In this document: one piece after another, positions 41,023 to 48,574 of the stretch | How positions within the stretch are numbered: position 1 is the first letter of the stretch | How the letters are laid out: every line of letters begins with the position of its first letter | NCBI RefSeq assembly: GCF_900099965.1 | Contig: NZ_FNDJ01000010.1 | Coordinates: 62,001 to 126,000, forward strand | DNA from: Nonomuraea jiangxiensis | Lineage (GTDB): Bacteria > Actinomycetota > Actinomycetes > Streptosporangiales > Streptosporangiaceae | Direction of reading: 5' to 3' | DNA: 64,000 nt | Program-made: the position numbers and the translations under genes | Notes under the pieces: generated by a model | What the model saw: the letters and a program-made list of their open reading frames with translations, nothing else | What the model was told of the DNA's origin: nothing | Databases searched by the model: none

Positions 41023-41958
41023 ATGGACCAGGTCAGGCAGATCGCGCAGGCCGTGCTGTACGAGGGCTACCTGCTGTGGCCGTACCGCGCCTCGGCGCTG
41101 AAGAACCGGCACCGCTGGACGATCGGCGGCGTGCACCCCGAGGCGTACGGGCGGGCTCACGACGGGAACCCGTGGCTGATGCATACCGAATGCCTCGTCG
41201 AGGCCGAGCCGCGCGACCAGGTGGACGTACGTGTGCGGTTCCTGCACGTGGTGTCGCACGCCGCCGACGGAACGCCCGGGCAGGAGGCGCGGGAGCGCGA
41301 GGTGAAGCTCGCGGGACTCGTCCTGGAGGACCTGTCGCACGCCCCCGCCGGCACGGAGATCGACCTCCCGGCCGGGACGGAACGCCGGACGGCGGACCCG
41401 GCCCGAGGGGAGGAGGTGTACTCCTGGGAGGCGCTGAACGGCCGGATCGAGGCCGGCGCGCAGCAGTTGGCCCCCGGCCTGTTCCGGCTCACCGTCGAGG
41501 TGGTCAACACCACGCCCTGGGACGGCGGCACCCGCGACGAGGCCCTCCAGCGCACGCTGGTCTCCGCGCACACCGTGCTGCACGCGCCGCGCGCCAGGTT
41601 CGTCTCGCTCATGGACCCGCCGCCGGAGCTGCGCGTCCACGTCGAGTCCTGCCACAACGTCGGTGCCTGGCCGGTGCTGGCCGGCCCGGACGGCGACCGG
41701 CACACCGTGCTCGCCTCGCCGATCATTCTCTACGACCACCCGCGGATCTCCCCGGAGAGCCCCGGCGACCTGTTCGACGCCACCGAGATCGACCAGCTCC
41801 TCACGCTGAGCGTGCTCGCCCTCAGCGAACAGGAGCAGCAGGAGATCCGCGACGGTGACCCCCGGGGCCGCGAGATCCTCGACCGCTGCACCGCGCTCAC
41901 ACCGGAGCAGCTGATGCGGCTGCACGGCCTCATGCGCAGGACGGGAGCACACACGTGA
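41023..41958 (+). CDS. Uncharacterised hydrogenase-associated protein, 311 aa
   Basis: A soluble protein with an N-terminal 'VLYEGYLLWPYRASALKNRH' segment, a central beta-rich part ('FLHVVSHAADG', 'LTVEVVNTTPWDGGTRDEAL'), and a C-terminal 'ATEIDQLLTLSVLALSEQEQ' plus 'DRCTALTPEQLMRLHGLMRR'. It has no transmembrane helix and only a few Cys (HVESCHN, DRCTA). The same gene order (DUF6084, this, protease) is known from group 1h loci. It ends in an overlap (GTGA) with the protease gene, so it is co-translated. It may be a component of the active hydrogenase complex or a dedicated assembly factor. Confidence 0.78.
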   Translation: MDQVRQIAQAVLYEGYLLWPYRASALKNRHRWTIGGVHPEAYGRAHDGNPWLMHTECLVEAEPRDQVDVRVRFLHVVSHAADGTPGQEAREREVKLAGLVLEDLSHAPAGTEIDLPAGTERRTADPARGEEVYSWEALNGRIEAGAQQLAPGLFRLTVEVVNTTPWDGGTRDEALQRTLVSAHTVLHAPRARFVSLMDPPPELRVHVESCHNVGAWPVLAGPDGDRHTVLASPIILYDHPRISPESPGDLFDATEIDQLLTLSVLALSEQEQQEIRDGDPRGREILDRCTALTPEQLMRLHGLMRRTGAHT

Positions 41959-42830
41959 ACGGCTTCTGGACCCGGATGGCCAGGCGCGGCCCCGGCGAGG
42001 TGCTCGTCTCCGGCGTACTGGTCGGCCCAGGCAGCCGCGTCCGCCTGCACCCCAAAACAAGCCCAACAGCGTCGAGCCCAACAACACAGGGCCCGACAGC
42101 ACCGAGCCCGACAGGCAGGGCCGACATCTTCGACCTCGTGCTCGACGGCCGCGTGGCGATCGTGGAGAGCGTCGAGCAGGACGACGAGGGCATCCTGTAC
42201 GTCGCGGTCACGCTGGACGACGACCCGGGCCGCGACCTGGGCGAGGCCCGCCTGCCAGGCCACCGCTTCTTCTACTCCGTTGACGAGATCGAGCCGCTGG
42301 GCGAGCCGGGGGAGCGCCTGACCGGCCGCGTCCTGGTCGCCGGCATCGGCAACGTCTTCCTCGGGGACGACGGCTTCGGCGTCGAGGTGGTCCGCCGCCT
42401 GGCGGAGGAGCCCGCCCTCCCGGGCGTGGACGTGGTCGACTTCGGCATCCGCGGCATGGACCTGGCCTACGCCCTGCAACGCGACTACGCGGCCGTGATC
42501 TTCGTGGACGCGGCCGCACGCGGCCACGCCCCAGGCACGCTCACCGTCCTGGACCCCGACCTGCCGGACGTCGCGGACGGCAGTGCCGGCGCGCCGGTGG
42601 AGACCCACGGCATGGACCCCGTCCGGGTGCTGTGGCTGGCCCGGACGCTCGGCCGCGTACCCGATCGGGTCCGGGTGGTCTGCTGCGAGCCGGCGACGGT
42701 CGAGGAGGCGCTGTTCGAGCTCAGCGAGCCGGTACGCGCGATGATCGGCGAAGCGGCGAACCTAGTGAAGTCCCTGGTTATGGACATGATTACGGAAAAC
42801 ACCGGCCCGAGCGCTCGGGCCCCGCAGTGA
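41955..42830 (+). CDS. Hydrogenase maturation protease fused to an N-terminal domain, 291 aa
   Basis: Residues 125-275 are an M52 (HycI/HupD-like) protease: 'VLVAGIGNVFLGDDGFGVEV' with the first acidic nickel-sensing position, 'AAVIFVDAAARGHAPGTL' with the second Asp, 'ETHGMDPVRVLWLA' with the His. It cuts the HhyL C-terminal peptide once nickel is in place. Residues 1-120 are a separate beta-rich domain ('GPGEVLVSGVLVGPGSRVRL', 'IFDLVLDGRVAIVESVEQDD', 'RFFYSVDEIEPL') interrupted at 33-54 by a Thr/Ser/Pro-rich insert. HycI/HupD proteins are normally ~150-200 aa, so this is a fusion. GTG start overlaps the previous stop. Confidence 0.9.
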   Translation: MNGFWTRMARRGPGEVLVSGVLVGPGSRVRLHPKTSPTASSPTTQGPTAPSPTGRADIFDLVLDGRVAIVESVEQDDEGILYVAVTLDDDPGRDLGEARLPGHRFFYSVDEIEPLGEPGERLTGRVLVAGIGNVFLGDDGFGVEVVRRLAEEPALPGVDVVDFGIRGMDLAYALQRDYAAVIFVDAAARGHAPGTLTVLDPDLPDVADGSAGAPVETHGMDPVRVLWLARTLGRVPDRVRVVCCEPATVEEALFELSEPVRAMIGEAANLVKSLVMDMITENTGPSARAPQ

Positions 42831-42841
42831 GGTGATGTGAG

Positions 42842-42949
42842 ATGTGGAAGTCACGCGTGGTGACGTTGCTCGTGCTCTGCGGGCTGGCGGCGTTCGTCGC
42901 CCACCAGTGGCCGCAGATTCACCGGTACCTGAAGATGGAGCGGATGTAG
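42842..42949 (+). CDS. DUF6893-like small membrane peptide, 35 aa
   Basis: A 35-codon gene between protease and hypA, preceded by GAGGTGATGTGAG. The peptide is MWKSRVV, a hydrophobic helix TLLVLCGLAAFVAHQWP, then QIHRYLKMERM. One helix plus the 'QWPxIxRYLKMxxM' tail is the pattern of the small DUF6893 proteins of actinobacteria. It would insert in the membrane with the basic tail inside. Too short for standard gene callers. A membrane tether or modulator of the hydrogenase is plausible, not shown. Confidence 0.8.
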   Translation: MWKSRVVTLLVLCGLAAFVAHQWPQIHRYLKMERM

Positions 42950-42956
42950 GGGCAGC

Positions 42957-43322
42957 ATGCATGAGATCGGGATGTGCGAGGGCCTCGTCGAGCTGATCCA
43001 GCAGCAAGGGGCAGGCAGGCAGGTCACGGCCGCCCGGGTGCGTGTCGGCGCCCGGCACGCCGTCGTGGACGCCGCCTTCGAGCAGGCCTTCGCGCTCGCC
43101 GCGGCGGGCACCCCCGTCCAGGACGCGACGGTGGAGCTGGTCGTCACTCCGATGACGATCGGTTGCCGCGCGTGCGGCGGCCGTTCCAAGTCGGTGGACG
43201 TGCTGGCCGCCTGCCCGCACTGCGGCGACGACGCCGTGGAGCTCAGCGGCGGCGACGAACTGGTCCTGGAGTCGGTCACCTTCGTCGAGGAGGTGCCCGG
43301 TGTGTCTCGGCATCCCCGGTGA
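42957..43322 (+). CDS. hypA: Nickel-insertion protein HypA, 121 aa
   Basis: Starts MHEIGMCEGL with the N-terminal Met-His-Glu nickel site intact. Zinc finger CRACGG and CPHCGD around residues 72-97 is complete (two CxxC). Acts with HypB, which is not in this locus, to deliver Ni2+ to the large subunit. It starts seven bases after the DUF6893-like gene and overlaps hypC by 23 bases. Length is normal (113-125). Confidence 0.94.
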   Translation: MHEIGMCEGLVELIQQQGAGRQVTAARVRVGARHAVVDAAFEQAFALAAAGTPVQDATVELVVTPMTIGCRACGGRSKSVDVLAACPHCGDDAVELSGGDELVLESVTFVEEVPGVSRHPR

Positions 43323-43572
43323 GCTGGTCGAGTTCGTCGAGGAGCCGAGCGACCTGGCCGTGGTGGAGGTCGGCGGCGTGCGCCGGCGCATCAACATCGG
43401 CCTGCTCGCCGACGAGCGGCTGCAGCCGGGCGACTGGGTGCTCGTGCACGTCGGGTTCGCGCTGTCCAAGATCTCCGAACGGGAGGCGCAGGCGGTGCTC
43501 GACTACCTACAGGAGCTCGGGCAGCCGTACGAGGACGAGCTTGAAGCGCTGCGCGCCTCGGACGGCGCTTGA
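43300..43572 (+). CDS. hypC: Hydrogenase assembly chaperone HypC, 90 aa
   Basis: GTG start makes the mature MCLGIPGELVEF, the invariant N-terminal Cys2 that holds Fe(CN)2CO with HypD. OB-fold body 'VEVGGVRRRINIGLLADERL' and 'GDWVLVHVGFALSKISEREA' is typical. The start overlaps the 3' end of hypA and is preceded inside hypA by GAGGAGGTG. HypC ferries iron from HypD to the HhyL precursor. A second HypC-like gene lies in the convergent operon. Confidence 0.95.
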   Translation: MCLGIPGELVEFVEEPSDLAVVEVGGVRRRINIGLLADERLQPGDWVLVHVGFALSKISEREAQAVLDYLQELGQPYEDELEALRASDGA

Positions 43573-43581
43573 GGGGGACGG

Positions 43582-44736
43582 ATGCGTTTCGTCGATGAGT
43601 ATCGCGACGCCGACCGGGCGCGGGCCCTGGGCGAGCGGATCGCCGCCGCCTGCCGGCCGGGACGCCGGTACACGTTCATGGAGGTGTGCGGCGGCCACAC
43701 CCACACGATCTACAAGCACGGCCTGGAGGACCACCTGCCGCCCGAGGTGAACCTCGTGCACGGCCCGGGCTGCCCGGTCTGCGTGATCCCGATGGGCCGG
43801 GTGGACGACGCCATCCACATCGCCCGCCAGCCGGACGTGATCATGACGTCGTTCGGCGACATGATGCGGGTGCCCGGCGGGTCGGGCAGCTTCCTGGACG
43901 CCAAGGCGGAGGGCGCCGACATCCGGATGGTGTACTCGCCGCTGGACGCGCTCAAGATCGCGCGGGCCAATCCGGACCGGCGGGTCGTGTTCATGGCCAT
44001 CGGCTTCGAGACCACCGCGCCGTCCACCGCCGTGACCGTGTTGCGCGCGGCGGCCGAGGGCCTGTCGAACTTCTCCGTCTTCTGCAACCACGTCCTGATC
44101 ATTCCGGCGATCAAGGCCATCCTCGACTCGCCGGACCTGCGCCTCGACGGGTTCATCGGTCCCGGGCACGTGTCGGCGGTGATCGGCTGCCAGCCGTACG
44201 AGTTCATCGCCCACGACTACGGCAAACCGATGGTGGTCGCCGGGTTCGAGCCGCTGGACATCCTCACCTCGGTGCACATGCTGCTCGGCCAGCTCGCCGA
44301 GGGCCGCTGCCAGGTGGAGAACCAGTACGCCCGCGTGGTGCCCTGGCACGGCAACCGCGTCGCCCTGTCGGCCATCGGCCAGGTGATGCGGCTGCGCCCG
44401 CACTTCGAGTGGCGCGGGCTCGGCTTCATCGCGCACTCCGCGCTGGCCATGGCGGAGGACTACGCGGCCTTCGACGCCGAACGCGTCTTCGACCTGCCCG
44501 GGGTACGCGTCGCCGACCCCAGGTCGTGCCAGTGCGGCGAGGTGCTCAAGGGGGTGCTCAAGCCGTGGGAGTGCAAGGTCTTCGGCACCGCCTGCACGCC
44601 CGAGACGCCGATCGGCACCTGCATGGTGTCCTCGGAGGGGGCCTGCGCCGCGTACTACAACTTCGGGCGCTTCTCCCGGGAACGCATGCGTGCGGCGGCC
44701 GATGAGCCGCTGGCGGGGGAGGCGAGCCGGGCATGA
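43582..44736 (+). CDS. hypD: Fe(CN)2CO scaffold HypD, 384 aa
   Basis: All signature blocks: 'FMEVCGGHTHTIYKHGLEDH' , 'NLVHGPGCPVCVIPMGRVDD' (redox CxxC), 'VFMAIGFETTAPSTAVTVL', 'FIGPGHVSAVIG', and the C-terminal [4Fe-4S] cysteines in 'RSCQCGEVLKG' plus 'CKVFGTACTPETPIGTC'. It builds Fe(CN)2CO together with HypC and HypE. Start ATG follows GAGGGGGAC, ten bases after hypC. Length is normal. Confidence 0.96.
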   Translation: MRFVDEYRDADRARALGERIAAACRPGRRYTFMEVCGGHTHTIYKHGLEDHLPPEVNLVHGPGCPVCVIPMGRVDDAIHIARQPDVIMTSFGDMMRVPGGSGSFLDAKAEGADIRMVYSPLDALKIARANPDRRVVFMAIGFETTAPSTAVTVLRAAAEGLSNFSVFCNHVLIIPAIKAILDSPDLRLDGFIGPGHVSAVIGCQPYEFIAHDYGKPMVVAGFEPLDILTSVHMLLGQLAEGRCQVENQYARVVPWHGNRVALSAIGQVMRLRPHFEWRGLGFIAHSALAMAEDYAAFDAERVFDLPGVRVADPRSCQCGEVLKGVLKPWECKVFGTACTPETPIGTCMVSSEGACAAYYNFGRFSRERMRAAADEPLAGEASRA

Positions 44737-45806
44737 GCCGCGAACAGCAGGTACTCGACCGCATCGAGCGGGTCCGGCGGCGCAAGCCCGTGGTCCGGGA
44801 GGAGCGCATCACGCTCGCCCACGGGGCCGGCGGCAAGGCCACCCACACCCTGATCGAGGCGGTCTTCCTGGAGGCGTTCCGCAATCCGCTGCTCGCGCCC
44901 CTGGACGACGGCGCGATCCTGCGGCTGGAGGACGCCCGCGCGGCCTTCACCACCGACTCGTTCGTGGTCTCGCCGCTGTTCTTCCCCGGCGGGGACATCG
45001 GCGACCTGGCCGTCAACGGCACCGTGAACGACCTGGCCATGTGCGGCGCCCGGCCCTGCCACCTGTCGGCCGGCTTCATCCTGGAGGAGGGCTTCCCGGT
45101 CGCCGACCTGCGGCGCGTCACCGCCTCCATGGCCGCCGCCGCGGCAGCCGCCGAGGTGACGATCGTCACCGGGGACACCAAGGTCGTCCCGCGCGGTAAG
45201 GGCGACGGCTGCTACATCACCACGGCCGGGGTCGGGCTGATCGAGCAGCCGGTCACGCTGACCGCCGCGGGCGCGCGGCCGGGCGACGCCGTCATCGTGT
45301 CCGGCCCGATCGGCGCGCACGGCGCCGCCATCATGCTGGCCAGGGGCGACTTCGACATAGAAGCCCCGATCACCTCCGACACCGCGTCGCTGCACGGCAT
45401 CGTCGCGGACCTGCTGCGGGCGATCCCGCAGCACGTCAGAACCCTGCGCGACGCCACCAGGGGCGGCATCGCCACGGTAATCAACGAGGTGGCCGTCGCC
45501 TCGGAGGTGGCCGTCGTGCTGCAGGAGGAGAAGATCCCGGTACGCCCCGAGGTCACCGGCGTCTGCGAGCTCCTCGGCCTCGACCCCCTCTACGTGGCCT
45601 GCGAGGGCCGCTTCGTGACGGTCGTCGACGGCGAGCACGCCGCCCAGGCCCTCGACACGCTCCGCGGGCACCCGCTGGGTTCGGAGGCCGAGATCATCGG
45701 CACCGTCGCGGACGACCCGCCCGGCCTGGTCCTGCTGCGTACCACGTTCGGCGGCACCCGGGTGGTGGACGTCCTGGTCGGCGACCCTCTACCCCGCATC
45801 TGCTGA
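44733..45806 (+). CDS. hypE: Carbamoyl dehydratase HypE, 357 aa
   Basis: PurM/AIR synthase fold: 'ITLAHGAGGKATHTLIEAVF', 'DDGAILRLE', 'FTTDSFVVSPLFFPGGDIG', 'DATRGGIATVINEVA', 'EGRFVTVVDG', and the invariant ending PRIC. The terminal Cys is carbamoylated by HypF and dehydrated with ATP to a thiocyanate, the CN donor. Start ATG overlaps the hypD stop (ATGA). It is the last gene of the plus-strand operon, 20 bases from a convergent operon, without a visible hairpin between. Confidence 0.96.
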   Translation: MSREQQVLDRIERVRRRKPVVREERITLAHGAGGKATHTLIEAVFLEAFRNPLLAPLDDGAILRLEDARAAFTTDSFVVSPLFFPGGDIGDLAVNGTVNDLAMCGARPCHLSAGFILEEGFPVADLRRVTASMAAAAAAAEVTIVTGDTKVVPRGKGDGCYITTAGVGLIEQPVTLTAAGARPGDAVIVSGPIGAHGAAIMLARGDFDIEAPITSDTASLHGIVADLLRAIPQHVRTLRDATRGGIATVINEVAVASEVAVVLQEEKIPVRPEVTGVCELLGLDPLYVACEGRFVTVVDGEHAAQALDTLRGHPLGSEAEIIGTVADDPPGLVLLRTTFGGTRVVDVLVGDPLPRIC

Positions 45807-45826
45807 CCCCGGCCCACCGAGACCCG

Positions 45827-46429
45827 CTATTTTGCGACCTCTGCCGACACCAGCTCCGCCAGCACGTGGTAGAGCGTCGCCTGCGCCTCCTGGATACGGT
45901 GCACCGACGCGGACGGGACCACGAACAGGTGCTCGGCCAGCCGGTCCGCGGCCATCCGCCCGCCCCCCGACCCGGCGAATCCGACCGTCACCATCCGCCG
46001 GTCACCGGCCTGCGCCAGCCCCCGCGCCACGTTCGCCGACCCGCCGCTCGTGGACAGGGCGCAGGCGATGTCGCCCGCCCCGCCCAGCGCCGCGATCTGC
46101 CGGGCGAACACCACGTCGAACCCGACGTCGTTGCCCAGCGCCGTCACCAGCGCCGAGTCGTCGGCCAGCGACACCGCGGGCAGGCCACGCCCGGTGAACA
46201 GCGCGGCCATCGACCGCGCGTCCGTACTGCTGCCCCCGTTGCCGAAGGCGAACAGCCGCCCGCCGCCCCGGAAGGCCGCGGCCATCGCCGCCGCGGCCAC
46301 CCCCAGCGCCGGCGACAGCTCGCCGAGCACCCGCCGCCGCAACTCCAGGCTCTCTCGCGCCTTGGCCTCGGTGGACGCCCGCAGGTCAAGCGGATCCCGC
46401 CGCAGAAACGGATACAGCGTCCCCGTCAC
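45827..46429 (-). CDS. SIS-domain protein (GmhA-like) of the hydrogenase locus, 200 aa
   Basis: A single sugar-isomerase (SIS) fold of the phosphoheptose isomerase type: 'GGGRLFAFGNGGSSTDARSM', 'VTALGNDVGFDVVFARQIAA', 'GDIACALSTSGGSANVARGL'. The SxSG phosphosugar loop is present as STSGGS. Start GTG 46429 follows GGAGGGGGG, 16 bases after the second HypC-like gene. No heptose biosynthesis genes are near. In this setting it recurs with HypC-like proteins beside group 1h hydrogenases, so a role in the hydrogenase is more likely than in sugar metabolism, but that is inference. Confidence 0.85.
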   Translation of the reverse strand: MTGTLYPFLRRDPLDLRASTEAKARESLELRRRVLGELSPALGVAAAAMAAAFRGGGRLFAFGNGGSSTDARSMAALFTGRGLPAVSLADDSALVTALGNDVGFDVVFARQIAALGGAGDIACALSTSGGSANVARGLAQAGDRRMVTVGFAGSGGGRMAADRLAEHLFVVPSASVHRIQEAQATLYHVLAELVSAEVAK

Positions 46430-46445
46430 GGCTTCCCCCCTCCGC

Positions 46446-46691
46446 TCACGGCGACGTGTCGTCACCGATCCCGTCCTCGATCACCACTATGGCCTCGCCG
46501 GCGTGCACCAGCACGGTGTCGCCGACCCGCGCCGCCACCAGCGCCACGCTGATCTCCTCGGTCCCCGAACCGGTGTCCACCAGGGCCAGCCCCGCCGGCA
46601 ACAGGCTCACCACCCGCACCTGGACCGCGATGTCACCGCACGTCAGGCAGGAGGACTCGCAGACCGCCCCGTCCTCCGGCCGCCCGCTCAC
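46446..46691 (-). CDS. Second HypC/HupF-like protein, 81 aa
   Basis: GTG start overlaps the upstream SIS stop (GTGA) and follows GGAGG by seven bases. The core 'CESSCLTCGDIAVQVRVVSL' then 'LALVDTGSGTEEISVALVAA' and 'GDTVLVHAGEAIVVIED' has the HypC OB-fold order. Instead of MCLGIP it has three Cys in a CxxxCxxC arrangement behind a short N-terminal segment. It could be a HupF-like chaperone protecting the large subunit from oxygen, or a metal-binding variant. It sits between two SIS proteins on the strand opposite to hypE. Confidence 0.82.
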   Translation of the reverse strand: MSGRPEDGAVCESSCLTCGDIAVQVRVVSLLPAGLALVDTGSGTEEISVALVAARVGDTVLVHAGEAIVVIEDGIGDDTSP

Positions 46692-47155
46692 GAGCCCGCC
46701 TCCTGGAACACGTGGACCAGCTCCCACAGCAGGTGGTACATCGTGATGTGGATCTCCCGGGCGACCAGCGGATCGTCACTCCGCGCGACCAGCGGGTGAT
46801 CGGCCTCAGCACACGCCTCGTTCGCCGTCAGCGCGACGGTCAGCATGCCGAGCCCCCGGGCGACGACGAGGTCACCCGCGGCGGGCCGGATCCCCACGGC
46901 GATGTCCCCGGCCCGGCCCAGCACCGGCAGCAGGGCGGGCTCGCCACCCAGGCAGAACGCCGGAAGCGCGCGCTTGCCCACGATCACCGGATGGGTGAAC
47001 TCCACCGCGACGTGCGCCGCGTCCGCGGCCCCGCCGAAGGCCAGCAGCCTGCCACCGCCCCGGAACCGCTCGGACATGGCGGCCGCGGCCTCGATGACCG
47101 CGCCGGCGTCGTCCACCAGCGCCGTCCCCGCGGCCTCACGGACCCGATCGAGCAC
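46688..47155 (-). CDS. Second SIS-domain-like protein, 155 aa
   Basis: GTG 47155 follows AGGAGGG by five bases. The SIS fold is recognisable ('SERFRGGGRLLAFGGAADAA', 'RAGDIAVGIRPAAGDLVVAR', 'ITMYHLLWELVHVFQEAG'), and its C-terminus aligns with that of the neighbouring SIS protein. The phosphosugar-binding loops are eroded: GNGGS is GGAADA and STSGGS is RPAAGD. It likely cannot isomerise a sugar and may act as a partner subunit of the neighbour. First gene of the three-gene minus operon; the 234-bp gap upstream (47156-47389) carries the divergent promoters and no gene. Confidence 0.75.
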   Translation of the reverse strand: MLDRVREAAGTALVDDAGAVIEAAAAMSERFRGGGRLLAFGGAADAAHVAVEFTHPVIVGKRALPAFCLGGEPALLPVLGRAGDIAVGIRPAAGDLVVARGLGMLTVALTANEACAEADHPLVARSDDPLVAREIHITMYHLLWELVHVFQEAGS

Positions 47156-47389
47156 TCCGGCCCTCCTGCCTCCCGATGCACGACATCGCCCATTCCACCC
47201 TGGCCCGCCACAGACAGTGAGATGTTGCCCGCCACGGATTCGGCAAGGTCCCGGCAAGATTCGCCAGCCACCACCTAACGCGCGGGGGTGGACGACCTAC
47301 GTAGATCAGCGGAAAGTGATGGTTGACCGTCGGCCGCACGGCCGGCGCGGATACCACGTTCTCCCGCGTACCGACCTCGAGGAGGAAGT

Positions 47390-48514
47390 ATGCCCGCGAC
47401 CCACCACGCCGAGCACGTGGGAAGCCTCCTGCGGCCGCCCGAACTGCTGGAGGCCCGGCACGCGTGCGAGCGTGGCTACATGACCGGGGAGGAGCTGGCG
47501 CGACTGGAGGACGACGCGGCGCTGGCCGCGATCAAGCTGCAGCGCGAGGCCGGGATCGAGGTCTTCACCGACGGCGAGGTCCGGCGGGCCACCTGGATGG
47601 CCGGCCTGCTGGAGTCGCTCGGCGGCGTGGTGTCCGTCCGGCTGCCCGAGGGAGGCTGGTTCCGCGAGGACGGCGCCCCACGGTACGAGGACACCGTCTG
47701 GGACATGGTGGCCACGAACGCCAAGCTCACCCAGAAGCGGAACCTCACCTTCACCGAGGCCGACTTCCTGGCCAGGCACGCCCCCGGCCAGTTCAAGATC
47801 ACAATGATGAGCTCGTCCATGGGCAACCTCCTGTGGCGCCCCGACCTCAGCCTGGCGGCCTACCCCACACCCGCCGACATGGTGCGCGACCTCGTCGCCC
47901 TGCGCATCAACGAGATCAAGGGGCTGCTGGAGCGCGGCGTGACCTGGATCCAGCTCGACTCGCTGGGCTACAACCACGTCATCGACCCCGAGTTCCGCAT
48001 GCGCCTGCTCGGCCCCGACGGCCCCGGCCCGGACGGCATCCTCGACATGACGATCGCGGTGGACACCGAAGTCGTACGCGCCGCCAAGGCCATGAACCCC
48101 GACGTCACGGTCGGCATGCACATCTGCCGGGGCAACAACCGCAGCGCCTGGATGTCCAGGGGCGGCTACGAGCCCATCGCGGAACGCCTGTTCGGCGAGG
48201 TCCCGGTGGACCGCTTCCTGCTGGAGTACGACACCGACCGCGCGGGCGGCTTCGAACCGCTGCGCTTCGTCCCCGACGGCACCACGGTGGTCCTCGGCCT
48301 GGTCTCCTCCAAGACCCCTCACCTGGAATCCCCGGACGAGCTGAGCCGGCGCATCGACGAGGCCGCCAAGTACGTACCCCTGGAGAACCTGGCCCTCAGC
48401 CCCCAGTGCGGCTTCGCCTCCACCGCCAGGGGCAACCTGCTGACCATCGACGATCAACGCCGCAAGCTGGAGCTGGTCGCGAACACCGCCAGGCAGGTCT
48501 GGGGCGGCGCGTAG
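47390..48514 (+). CDS. Cobalamin-independent methionine synthase (MetE C-terminal)-like enzyme, 374 aa
   Basis: A stand-alone UROD/MetE-like catalytic barrel: 'HHAEHVGSLLRPPELLEARH', 'AGIEVFTDGEVRRATWMAGL', 'QLDSLGYNHVIDPEF', and the zinc-site pieces 'VGMHICRGNNRSAW' and 'LALSPQCGFASTARGNLL'. It lacks the N-terminal MetE half, as is normal for this 'methionine synthase II' family (370-390 aa). These transfer methyl groups from a folate or other donor to a thiol, or act in xenobiotic demethylation. Start ATG 47390 follows GAGGAGGAA. It is divergent from the SIS operon and unlinked to methionine genes. Confidence 0.88.
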   Translation: MPATHHAEHVGSLLRPPELLEARHACERGYMTGEELARLEDDAALAAIKLQREAGIEVFTDGEVRRATWMAGLLESLGGVVSVRLPEGGWFREDGAPRYEDTVWDMVATNAKLTQKRNLTFTEADFLARHAPGQFKITMMSSSMGNLLWRPDLSLAAYPTPADMVRDLVALRINEIKGLLERGVTWIQLDSLGYNHVIDPEFRMRLLGPDGPGPDGILDMTIAVDTEVVRAAKAMNPDVTVGMHICRGNNRSAWMSRGGYEPIAERLFGEVPVDRFLLEYDTDRAGGFEPLRFVPDGTTVVLGLVSSKTPHLESPDELSRRIDEAAKYVPLENLALSPQCGFASTARGNLLTIDDQRRKLELVANTARQVWGGA

Positions 48515-48574
48515 CCCCCGGGAGGCCCGTGACGCCCCTGCCGAAGCGCAGCCGCTGGACCCCCCGGCGTGCTG

